64,000 nucleotides of DNA from Micractinium sp. NFX-FRZ (taxonomy: Eukaryota > Chlorophyta > Trebouxiophyceae > Chlorellales > Chlorellaceae). Under the pieces are notes generated by a model. That model was not told where the DNA came from. It searched no databases and worked only from the letters and a program-made list of their open reading frames with translations. Where the stretch lies: assembly GCA_029339195.1 (NCBI GenBank), contig JAPTJF010000001.1:434001-498000 (forward strand). Reading direction: 5' to 3'. The position numbers and the translations under genes are program-made. Positions 23,401 through 32,891 of the stretch are shown in pieces (positions within the stretch are counted from its first letter, which is position 1; each line of letters begins with the position of its first letter).

Positions 23401-24284
23401 CTCAGCTGGTCCTCGCTGCCACACACCTGGGGGCGCCCAGGAGGGGAGTGGCGGTGAGGAGCAGTGCGCTATTTGGGGTGGCGCGGGTGGCCCTTGTGGG
23501 CTGAGCAGGGTGGAGGGAAGCAGCAGCAGCTTCTTTTGGCGGGTGCCCGCTGGTAAGTCGCACATGGCGCACTGCGTTGATGCCGCCTGGGCTGAGGGCC
23601 CACAGCAGGCAGGCACCTCACAGCAGAGCAGCAGCAGCTTGTAAGGCCTGCCGGTACCTGGCCGGTCTTAAGCGCAAGCTCGCAATGCCACCGGGCACGC
23701 AATGTTGCCTCCCCTGCTTGCGCCGCCACACTTTCCCCCTCGCACCCCTCACCCGCTTCAGCGCATACAGCCGGCTGGTAGCCGGCCGGGGCGCCAGCAC
23801 CCCACCGCCGCCGCCGCCGCTGCGTGCGCTGCCGCTGCCGGCACTGCTGGTGCCACCTGGCTCGCCTGCCAGCTGGCGCACCAGGTACACAAAGCTGTAG
23901 CCGCCCTCCCCCAGCTGCCGAACGACACGCAGCCGCCGCCCCCGCAGCTCATACTCCTGCCCTGCCGCCGCGCCCGCTGCATCCGCCCCAAAGCTGCCCA
24001 GCCCCAGGCTCTGCCTGCACAGGGGAGACAGGTTCGGAGGCTGCCCTTTGTGCGCACGTACGTAGAGTACCCCTGCCACTACCGGCAAAGGTCAATGCAG
24101 GGTGCAGCAGGGGCAGGGAGAAGAGCGGCGGGCAGCGGGAGGCGAGGCAGTGGCGGCAGCGGTGGCGGCGCCTCCGGCCTCGCTCTGCTCCTGCTCACCC
24201 CAGGTGGGACAGCGACTCCTGGATCTGAGGCAGCTGTAGGGCCACGCTGTTCCAGCAGGCAGTCAGCGAGTTCCGCCAGTCCAT
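20489..24284 (-). CDS. STK16: STK16/NAK-family Ser/Thr protein kinase
   Basis: Predicted active protein kinase, 513 residues. Exons: 24199..24284, 23753..24014, 23267..23426, 22865..23001, 21923..22477, 21532..21595, 21077..21194, 20840..20899, 20489..20588; all phases close. Motifs in order: glycine loop LGEGGYSFVYLV (63-74), VAIK-type Lys115 in YALKR, HRDVKPQN (232-239), DFG (375-377), YRAPELW, DVWSLGC, and RCLDTDPATRP near the end. The short spacing after DFG and the YRAPELW form fit STK16/MPSK1. Between the catalytic loop and DFG lies an insert of about 115 extra residues rich in Ala, Gly and Gln. The start is the weakest point: the frame stays open upstream of this ATG, and the Cys-rich lipidated N-terminus of animal STK16 is not seen. 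It lies 257 bases upstream of the ABCC gene on the same strand. Confidence 0.9.
20571..20714 (-). repeat. decayed copy of the kinase exon 9 acceptor
   Basis: The acceptor plus exon start (20571..20596) recurs at 20690..20714, about 119 bases upstream in the intron, sharing a CGCTCCACAAGRC core next to TTGCAG. Confidence 0.6.
22820..22858 (-). repeat. G-run (possible G-quadruplex) at a 5' splice site
   Basis: On the transcribed strand, intron 4 of the kinase gene starts GTTTGAGGAC and then has four or more runs of 6-9 G separated by single T or TGGT. This is a strong quadruplex-type sequence within 10 bases of a weak donor. Confidence 0.8.
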
Positions 24285-24794
24285 TGAGCCGAGAGTCCAG
24301 GTGGTCAAGCGAGGTGGGAACTCTTGCTTGCGCCTTGCGATCTGCAGAAGAGAGTGCTGGACTAGAGGATCGCCGTGCTCTTGAGAAGTGGGAAAGAGGT
24401 CTTCCCGCTCTGCTGAGGTGTTGCACATGGGATCCCTGCGCGCCTGGCGGCGACAATGGCCCATGCATCGCCAACCCACACCATCATATCGCTCCTTGTT
24501 GCGGCCGGCAAGCCGTGCAAGCGAGGGAGCTGCCCCACCCGAATCTCTGTGGCGACATGTGCCTGGCTTGAAGGTGCTCCTGCTGTCGCTGCCAACCCGC
24601 ACCCAGCAATTGACAGTTGTCATTGAGCCTCCCCGCGCCCGAGAGCAGCGCAGGCGGCAGGATAGGCTGCGGCAGCAGCAACCGATTAAGAGACCGTTCC
24701 TACGGCACCCGCCCACCTGTCTAGCCCGGCAGATCTGGCATCAGGGCGAGCTTGGCAACGGCCGAGGCAGCCTGCACGGCGCTGAGGGAGGCAC
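24285..24794. other. intergenic, shared 5' region of kinase and ShKT-AKR genes
   Basis: 510 bases between two divergent start codons. Part may be kinase 5' coding sequence, because the frame is open upstream of 24284. No other gene seen. Confidence 0.45.
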
Positions 24795-27700
24795 ATGTTG
24801 CGGCCAACGGCAGCGGCAGAGCGCCGCCCGCGGCGGCGGCTCAGCCTACTCGGCACCTCTCTGCTGGTGCTGGTAGCGCTGCTGGTGCCCACCGTGGTAG
24901 TTTTTACCGCCATGCACAGGCTCCCAGACGGGCGCAGGGGGTTCACAACCCACGACGTGGAGAAGGAGCAGGGCAGCGCAAGCGGCAGCAGCCGAGCAGC
25001 CGCACGTCCGGGGCCGCGCTTGGCGGAGCAGCTGTTTGGAGGTGACAGCGAGGAGGCCATCGGGGAGGAGGTGCACGCGCAGGCGAAGCCAGTAAAGCAG
25101 CACGGTGAGCTGCCTGAGCAGGCAGAGGAACCAGATGTGTGCTGGGCAGGCAGCCTGCCAGCGGGGCAGTGCACCACACGAGCGCCATGTGCCGCATGTG
25201 CTTGCTGCGGGTGCTCTCTCTTTGCTGCATCTCAATCTCCTTCGCGCTGGTGGCTGCTTGCCGGGCGCGTCCACAACACACCCTTTTCCACTCCCCATTG
25301 CTGCACAGATGCGATGCACAGACACGGATGCCGTGCTGTGCTGACCTGCACGCCATGCATATAGCAATCTCATTTGCAACTGCCTTCCACATGCCATGCA
25401 ACCGCAGGTGCACTGGATGCGCAGGGCCTGGAAATAGGCGGGGCCATCATCCGACACAATGCAAAGCGTGCACTGGGGCAGAAGCATCTCGATAGCAATG
25501 GCAGCAGCGGCGGCGGCGGCGGGCAGGAGCGCAGGGGAGCGCCTCCTTCGCCCATGGGTTGGGAGACGTGGCGGCACGAAGAAGGCGGCGAGAAGGGTGG
25601 CGAGAGCGGCAGTGGGGACGGCAGCGGGGGAGAGCGGGAGGACGGTGGCAGCGCGCGTCGCCACGGCCGCATCCGGCCCAGCTCGCCGCCTCCCATTGGG
25701 GTAAAGGAGTGGCGGAAGGAGGGGCAGCACAAGTCCCCGGCTGAGCTGGAGCTTGAGGAGCAGCAGCAGCACACGCAGCATGTGCAGCAGCAGCAGCACA
25801 GTGGCCAGCAGCAGCAGAACGGCCAGCAGCAGGCTCAGCGTGACCAGCAGCAGGCACAGCAGCAGCAGGCACAGCAGGCGCAGCAGCAAGGGGGCCAGGA
25901 CCAGCAGCAAGCGCACGCCCAGCCCAAGGCGCAGCGGAAAGGTCAGCAGCAGCAGCAGCAGCAGCAGCTGGCTCATGGCCAGCAGCGGGCCAAACAGCAG
26001 CAGGAGGAGCAGGCACAGGCGGAGGGGCCCCGCTGGAGCAACACGCTCCTGCACGCCTCTGGCCGCCCCCTGCCGCGCCCCAACTGCGCCGATCGGTCTC
26101 CCAAGAAGCAGTGCCAGGAGTGGGCGGCGCTTGGCGAGTGCGACAGCAGGCCAGGTGTGTGGGGCAAGGGCGTGGGCAATTGTGGGGACAGGGTGGGAGT
26201 GCGGCATGAAGCGGTGGGTGCGGCGCCTGGGCCGGCTGGCAGGTGCCAGCCAGCTGCTGCTGCCACCCTCCACACTGTGTCCTGCCTCTTGTACTTTCTC
26301 AGCTCCAATACACACACTGTCTGTGCCCCTCTGTGCCCGCAGGGTTCATGTTTGCCAGCTGTGCCGCCGCTTGCGGGGCCTGCAGCGCCCGGCTCCTGCA
26401 CGGTGGCGAGGTGGCGCGTGAGGTGCGCGCTGGGCTGGGGTGGGGTGGCAGGGTCAAGCCTGTGGCGAGTGAGGAGCAGCAGACCTCGGCCACTGGGCTT
26501 GCCTCAGCATGTGCATGCACAGCGCCGCGGCCGCAGCCTGGCCCGCATGTCCCTTCCAAGCCAACCTCCCCTCCTGCCTGCTTCCTGCTCCTGCTTCCTT
26601 CTTCTTTCTTGCTTCCACACGTTCTGCTCTGCCTTGATCCTCCTCCCCTGCCTCCCTGCCCGCCTTACCCTCAGGTGGACCTCGTGCCCGGCGTGAGGAT
26701 GCCCATGGTTGGCTACGGCACCGCGGGACTGACAGACCTCACCGCAGACGCCGCCTTCACCGCCATCCGCATCGGCTACCGCCTGGTGGACTCGGCGGGG
26801 GTGAGCCTGGAGATTGCTGTTGGGAAGGAATGCCTATAAGTCGTCTTCCTCTGCATGGCTTTCCTGGGGTAGCGACTGGTGGACTCGGCGGGGGCGAGCA
26901 TGGCCATGGCTGTTGGGAGCGAGCGCCGGTCGGTGTCGGGGGGCTTTCACCGTTTGGCTCGGGTATGGACTGGTGGACTCGGCGGGGGCGAGCATGGTTT
27001 GCCTGTTCCGAATTGCCACATCATGTATGTTGTTGTATGCCTGCACCCCCAATTGCACACTCCCATGTTCAACCCTTGTGCCTGCTGCAGGCGCGTGAGT
27101 GGTATCGCGAGGACCTCGTGGGCTGGGGCTGGTCCGCCAGGTCAGCACAGTGCATCGCAGCATAGCACAGCACATCGCAGCACAACCAACCTTTCTCTGG
27201 CTACTGCCTGCATCCCGTGTGCCTGACAAACTGCTGCAAAGCAGCCCGGTGGTTCAGCTGCCCCGCGCCGCGTTAGCCGCAAGCCTCGCCGTGCAGCCGG
27301 GCGGCGCGCCCCCTCCTCCCATCTGCCCACCCACCCACTTCGCCCAACCCTCGCCCCATGCCCTGCGCTCACCCCTCCCCTGCCCCCACCCCCTGCAGCG
27401 GCATCAAGCGTGAGCACCTGTTCATCACCTCCAAGATCCACCCCCGCCACCACGGCTACTGGAGCGTGCTCGAGGTGCGGCGGCGGGCTGCCCGGGGTTG
27501 CTGCAGGCAATTGGTGTGTGTCAGTTGGGGTGCTGATGTTGATTGTTGCTGTGTTGGTTCCCACATACCTGCATCACAACTCCCCAGCCTCTCAACCTCA
27601 CAAGCCTCAACTTGTCAACAATCACAAGCGCCCAGCCTCTCAACCGCACAAACCTCAACTGAGTGTTTCAACCCCCTGAAACCCCCTGAAACCCCCTGAA

Positions 27701-30279
27701 ACCCCCTGAAACCCCCTGAAACCCTTACCAAGTTCCTCACCCCGCCCGCAGGTGTTTGGCGAGGCGCTGCAGGACCTGCAGACCGACTATGTCGACCTCA
27801 TGCTGCTGCACTACCCAGAGTGAGGGGGGCAGGGAGGGAAGGCACACAGCTTGCGCTTGAGGGGTGGTGGCCCCTGAGAGTGGGCAGGCAGGCATGGTTG
27901 ATGGGGGCGTTGCAGCAGTGGGGCAGGGGTGATGCGTTGGTTGTAGAGCTGGGTGAGGGAGTCGGGCAGGGCCAGCGCAGCCCTGCCTGCCCTGCCAGCC
28001 CTGCCTTCCTGCCGGCATCCATTCATGGGTTGCCGCTAGCTGTGCCCGCCTTCCTCCCCGCCTGCCTGCCCGCTTCCCCGTCCGCTTGCCCTGACCACTT
28101 GCCCGCCTGCCCGCCCGCCCGCCCTGCTTGCCTGCCCGCCCGCAGGTGCTGGGGCGACCTCTGCGGGGATGCCAAGCCGGAGGGGACATGGAAGGACAGG
28201 TGGGGCGCCGCCTGCCAGCCGGGCCGCCTGCCGAGTTGTGACGTTAAGAGCGCCGCTGCAAAGGGGGTGCCGCTGCAAGCGCCAAGCCGGATCCCCACAC
28301 TGCGCCCCTGCCCTGCCCTTTGCTCCCTGTCTGTGACCGTCCCTTATCACACTCTGTTCCTTGCCCTCACACTCTCCTCTGTCCACGACTCCTCCCCCCC
28401 TGCAGCTGGGCCGCCCCGGAGCACCCCAGTCCCCTCACCCTCCCCCAGGCATGCACGTCCTGCACCCCTTGCTCGTCCCCACACCCTCTGCCCTGTCCTT
28501 AACCTCCCCTTCCTCACATTCCCTCCCCCTGCAGCTGGGCCGCCCTGGAGCAGCTGGTGACCGAGAAGAAGCTGCGGGCGGCGGGGGTGTCCAACTTTGA
28601 CCTCGACCAGATGAGGGAGCTGGTGGAGATTGCCAAGATCAAGCCCGCCGTGCTGCAGGCAAACTCAGGTGAGCTGCCAAGGGTGTGTATGTGTGTATGT
28701 GTGTATGAATTGTATTTTATGTAGTTTGTATGTATGAAGCCCGCAGTGCGTGCAAGCTGCCGAGCACATTTCGATGTGTGCTGACGAGAGGGGTGCGCCG
28801 TCGCCCCTCCCAGACCTCCCTAGCACCGCCTTTTTCTGTTCTGCCGAAACGACGTGTCGCCATGTGTCGTATGAACAGGAAGTGTTTCAGGCGGCCTCAC
28901 ATACGTTTACGCCGCTCCTTCCCAGCCGCCTCCCCGCCCCCGCCCCCCAGGTGTGCTCTGCCGCACCCTTCACATACAAGATGTTCACACAAATGTTTTA
29001 ACCCTCCCCCACTGCCCGTTCACCCCAATGTCGCCTGCAGACCTGCTCCGCCAGAACTGGGACCTGCAGGTGTTTTGCAGGCAGCACGGCATCCAGTTCC
29101 AGGCGTACAGCAGCCTGGGGGGGCAGTGGCTGATGCAGACGCAGGTGGGCGGGGTGCAATGGATTAGGGTAGCATGGGAGGGGCAGGGGTGGGAGCGAAG
29201 CAGGGGGCGGGCGCTGCCTGATGCAGCAACGAGGCTGGCTGAGAGGGGGCGGACTTGTGCGCGCGGGCGGGCGACTGGTGGGCACAGGACACCCTGCTGC
29301 GGGTTGCCAGACCAGGCCATCCCCGCAGATTGCGCGCAGCACGCACCGCTGCCTGCAGTTGCCAACCCCTGCCTCTGTTGTTGCGGTCGCCGTGTGCAGG
29401 GCGCCTGGAACCCGGTGCTTGACCACCCAGTGGTCCAGCAGATTGCGCAGCAGCACGGCAAGACGACGGGGCAGGTTGCGCTGCGCTGGGCGCTGCAGCA
29501 CGGGCAGGTGCGCGCAGGCTCTGGGTGCGTGCTGTGGGTGGGCACGCCCCGGTGCTGCCGGCCGGCAAGGCATGGGGGGTTACCCTTAGCGGTCGCCTCG
29601 CGGGCGCTGGCGCTGCTTGGCCATGCAGCTTGTGCTGCCCACCTTCCCAGCAAAGGCTTCCGCTCTCCGCCACGGTCGCCCACCTCTCCCGTCAAGTGCG
29701 CGCCCTGTTGCCTGTGCGCCGGGCCGCGCTTTTCCCTCCGCCCCGATCTCCACCCGTGTCTCCTTTCCTATCGCCTCCGCTGCAAGGTGGTTGCTTGCCC
29801 ACTTGTTATGGAGGAACAGCTCTGCTCAGTTGCCGTACTTTGTTTCCTTGTTGTCGTTGGTGCAGGCGGTGGTGCCCCGCACCACAAAGGTCAACCGCAT
29901 GGAGGAGAACCTGGCGCTGTTTGACTTTGACCTGACAGATGGGGAGATGCAGCGGTTGGACGCTTTGGACGGCACGCAGCCGGTGGCGCCGGGGCAGCAG
30001 GCACAAGCGCAGGCGCAGGCGCAGCAGGCGCAGGCAGCGCAGCAGCAGGTGCAGCAGCAGGCAAAGGTGCAGGCAAAGGTGCAGGAGGCGCAGGCGCAGC
30101 AGGCACAGGCGCAGCACGTGAAGCAGCAGGCGCCGGCGAAGCAGCAGGCGAAGCAGCAGCAGCAGCAGCATGCGGCGGGGGCCACAAAGGGCGGCGCAGC
30201 AGCGGGGGTGGTCAAGGGCAGCGGTGCGGCGGGGGCGACGGCACAGCAGCGTCGCAGGCATCTCAACCGGGAGATTTGA
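24795..30279 (+). CDS. membrane-anchored ShKT-aldo/keto reductase fusion
   Basis: Predicted NAD(P)H-dependent oxidoreductase, 756 residues. Exons: 24795..25104, 25408..26154, 26343..26422, 26675..26800, 27091..27140, 27399..27474, 27752..27819, 28146..28199, 28535..28668, 29041..29143 (end 29144), 29400..29507, 29866..30279. Domains: Arg-rich start and signal anchor (about 17-35); Gly/Glu/Gln-rich linker; a ShKT six-Cys domain (Cys 330, 339, 348, 359, 363, 366, with the usual Trp342 and Met355); the AKR barrel from about 380. The AKR tetrad is visible: Asp418 in LVDSA, Tyr426, Lys450 in ITSKIHP, His483 in LMLLHYP; PRTTKVNRMEENL is the cofactor-binding end. A Gln/Ala-rich tail ends in RRRHLNREI. 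The anchor and the disulfide domain suggest a lumenal or extracellular enzyme. The substrate cannot be read from sequence. Confidence 0.93.
26781..26998 (+). repeat. tri-copy donor end of ShKT-AKR exon 4
   Basis: CTGGTGGACTCGGCGGGGG recurs at 26783 (real exon end), 26876 and 26970, periods 93 and 94. The real copy continues GTGAGC; both extra copies read GCGAGC. Confidence 0.9.
27658..27727 (+). repeat. ACCCCCTGAA tandem repeat, intronic
   Basis: Six near-perfect 10-bp units in ShKT-AKR intron 6. Confidence 0.95.
28396..28552 (+). repeat. duplicated acceptor of ShKT-AKR exon 9
   Basis: CCCCCTGCAGCTGGGCCGCC followed by CYGGAGCA occurs at 28396..28423 and at 28526..28552 (used), about 129 bases apart. 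Confidence 0.9.
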
Positions 30280-30886
30280 ATGTGTGATACAATCCAATGT
30301 GGCACCTGCCGGCCCCTCTCGATGGCTGCATGCAGCAAGCATGGGGAAACCTGTTACCAGTTGTGCCGAAATGAACCCAGCTCTGCTCCCCTCTCCTTTC
30401 TCACACTCCCTTACTAGTACTCTAAACGGTTCCAGTTGAGTCAATCCCGACACTTGATACTCCCTCCCTACTCCTCAAGACTTGGCTACCCTTGTAATGC
30501 GCACACACACACACACACACAGGCCGACCACTCGGGGTGGGTGCGGAGGAGCCTCCGCCTGGCGTGTTGCAGGCTGCGTGGCGTGGGGGCACATGGTAGC
30601 GGGGACGGCTGTGGCTCACGCCTGCGGGTTCACGAGGCATTTACATTCGTTCACATGCACGCTATGCATTGCATGCTATGTTACACGGAGTGCATGCTGT
30701 GGTTGTGTTCACAGAAACAAAGGAGCCGTGCTGCTGCGCGCCGCGCTGGCGGCAGAGGCGGCGGAAAACTGGAATTGTGCAAAAACCCGCCGGCCGCTGC
30801 ACTCCGCCTGCCAGGCAGCAAGCAAGGCGGCGACGCCCTGAGGCCTTGCAGGCAGGATGGGTGGGGCCGGGTGCATCTCCCCTGCT
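30280..30886. other. intergenic, convergent 3' ends
   Basis: No gene seen. A (CA)n run lies near 30502..30521. TGTAA at 30493..30497 (+, 214 bases after the AKR stop) and minus-strand TGTAA at 30681..30685 are candidate poly(A) signals. Confidence 0.5.
30493..30497 (+). promoter_or_regulatory. candidate TGTAA polyadenylation signal (ShKT-AKR gene)
   Basis: TGTAA 214 bases downstream of the stop, next to a CA repeat. Candidate by motif and position only. Confidence 0.35.
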
Positions 30887-31817
30887 TCACTTCTTGGTCA
30901 GGTTGGAGGGGGGGCCCAGACCCTTCTTCTCGAGCTTCTTTGCTTTGTCGGCCGCGCGCTTAGCGTCCTTGGCCTGCAACCCAGGTTGTGCAATGGGGGG
31001 CACAGTGGGGTGCGGAGGAGGCATATGACCGGAGAACACGCTTGCTTGACTTGAAATATGCCTGCATCACATCCCTGGGCAGCAAGGTGTTCTTGCACGG
31101 GGCAAATGGGGGCTGTGTGCGAGTATAAGGACAGGTGGGGCGGCGCTTGCCTCCGCACGCTTCGTGCCGGTGGCCTGCATGCATGCGCATGGTTGGGAGG
31201 AATGGGGGCGCCACAGTGACGTATACCGTGGAGAGGTCCCGAAAAGCATATGCATGCATGGAAAAAACGGACGGGGGCGGGGTTGCTTTGGATTTGCCGG
31301 TGCTGCGTGCGTGTGTCTCTGCCCTTGCAAGGGCGATGGGCAAGGAAGCCTGGGGGCAAGGCTGCCAGGCACAGAAGGGCCGCACGCTGCTGCGAGCCGA
31401 TAGCAGAGAGAGCAGGCATGCACACCATGCCACCCTGCCTGAAGGCTCCCATTCAAATCTAGTCGTTATTCCAGAGGCCGCGCCAAGTAACACTATTGCA
31501 GCGCGCACAAGCCTGGAGCCGGCCCGCCTCACCTTCCCTCCCTTGGGCGCGTTCATAACTGACTTGCTGCAGCGGCGGGCAGGGTGGGCGCAAGGCAGGC
31601 ATGGGGTGTGATGTAAGCAATCGTCGTAATTGCAGTATGGGGTGGCCAACAGAAAACGCAGTCACAGACGCCAACCCGCAGCGTGAGCCGCCTCCTGCTC
31701 CCTGCGCTCTCCCTGCCCGTCTGCAAGCACCAGACCCTTCTATTCCTCTGCCTCCAAACACCTGTTACTCTTGGGCTTGAATTCCTCCTTCGGCGCCACT
31801 GCAAGGCGGAGGGGCAT
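30887..31817 (-). CDS. small Lys-rich protein, tentative
   Basis: Three short exons give a 58-residue basic protein: 31762..31817, 31533..31566, 30887..30973 (stop TGA). All junctions are GT-AG and phases 2 and 0 close. The last exon is the best supported: Ala/Lys-rich AKDAKRAADKAKKLEKKG, then LGPPSNLTKK, which looks helical. The middle exon reads KSVMNAPKGGK and also holds an ATG that could start a 36-residue form. I do not recognise the family; size and charge are like small ribosome- or chaperone-associated proteins, but that is only an impression. A missed exon is possible in the 559-base intron 2. Confidence 0.35.
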
Positions 31818-32891
31818 TGGGGGAGGGAGGGAGCGGGCCGGCGGGTGGTGAGTAACAGCGGCGGCGGCGGGGGCGGCGGCAGCTGCCTGGCGTGCGGCAG
31901 CAGGGAAGCTGCGCAGGGTCTGGCGCCTGGCGGCGCCTTCACCGCGCCCTTGGCAGGCCCGCCAAGGCACGGGCCGACGAAAATCTAGCGGCCAAGATAT
32001 TTTTGCCGCATCGCTCACTTCTGACGGGTGATCAGGGGTGCTGGGGACAGAACTGAGGTGTTGGCTGCAAAGCAAAGGGCCTGGCGGAGTCCGTTTGAGG
32101 TGGTCGTCGAAAAAGTAGCCGAAAAAAAAACCCAGCGCGCGCCGCACAATCTCCTCTTGATTGTGTCTGGCGGCCGTGCTGGGCATGAAATCCCCCCCTG
32201 GCGGTACAGTTGTGCCTCCTCGTCTGTGACAGGCTTTGCCGTCAGAAATGCAGCGTGGTCACGCTGATATATGACATCCTGGTGCCCAGTTCTGCTGCCC
32301 TGGCGTGCCGCCCATGGTGCCGCCTGCTGGCGCTCCGCTGCGGCTGCACCGTTACCGCCCTGCTTTCAGGAGGCCCCCGGCAGCATGCCACACCCGCAGG
32401 TTGCGTGACTGAAGTGCCATGTGAGTACGTGCTGAAGCAGCTCGCAAGGGCCAGCGCCCCTGCGGCCGCAGCCGCAGTGGTGGCGGCAGTGGCGGGGGGC
32501 TGTCCAAGGGGCTACCCTGGCTCTGCCTCTGCACAACTGTCATTCAGTTATGCCAAGCTCTGCTTCAGAGTTTGAGGGCCTTGAACTCCCAGGCGCCGCG
32601 TGTACATCCATGCTGCCGCTGCCGTCTCTGCCGGCAGCTTGCCTCCGGCTGTTGTTGCCTGCTGCAGTGTGCCCGCTCCTCTTCCACCATTGCACCTCCC
32701 TTCCAGCTGCTCGGTCCGCCTCAGTGTGCGGTCCCCAGCTGAAGTGAAGCTGCCGGCACGTTCCAGACAGAACTTTCGTGGGGAACGAAAGTTACCTACG
32801 CGGAGGCAGGCGCTGTCATGGCGTGAAGTGCATGCCTGAACCCTTGTGAATTTTCCAAGCTTTCGACCTCAGCTGAAACTACCTCCCAGCC
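31818..32891. other. intergenic, shared 5' region
   Basis: About 1.07 kb between the Lys-rich gene (-) and the secreted knottin-type protein (+). Contains the inverted repeat at 32771..32793. No convincing exon seen. Confidence 0.45.
32771..32793. repeat. perfect 9-bp inverted repeat, 5-base loop
   Basis: AACTTTCGT and its exact reverse complement flank GGGGA. It ends 98 bases upstream of the secreted protein's ATG, so it may be a promoter operator or a 5' UTR hairpin. Confidence 0.7.

Noticed and set aside
27658..27727. ACCCCCTGAA repeat as an internal telomere tract
   Set aside because: The unit differs from the plant/algal TTTAGGG type and has only six units inside an intron; a simple microsatellite.
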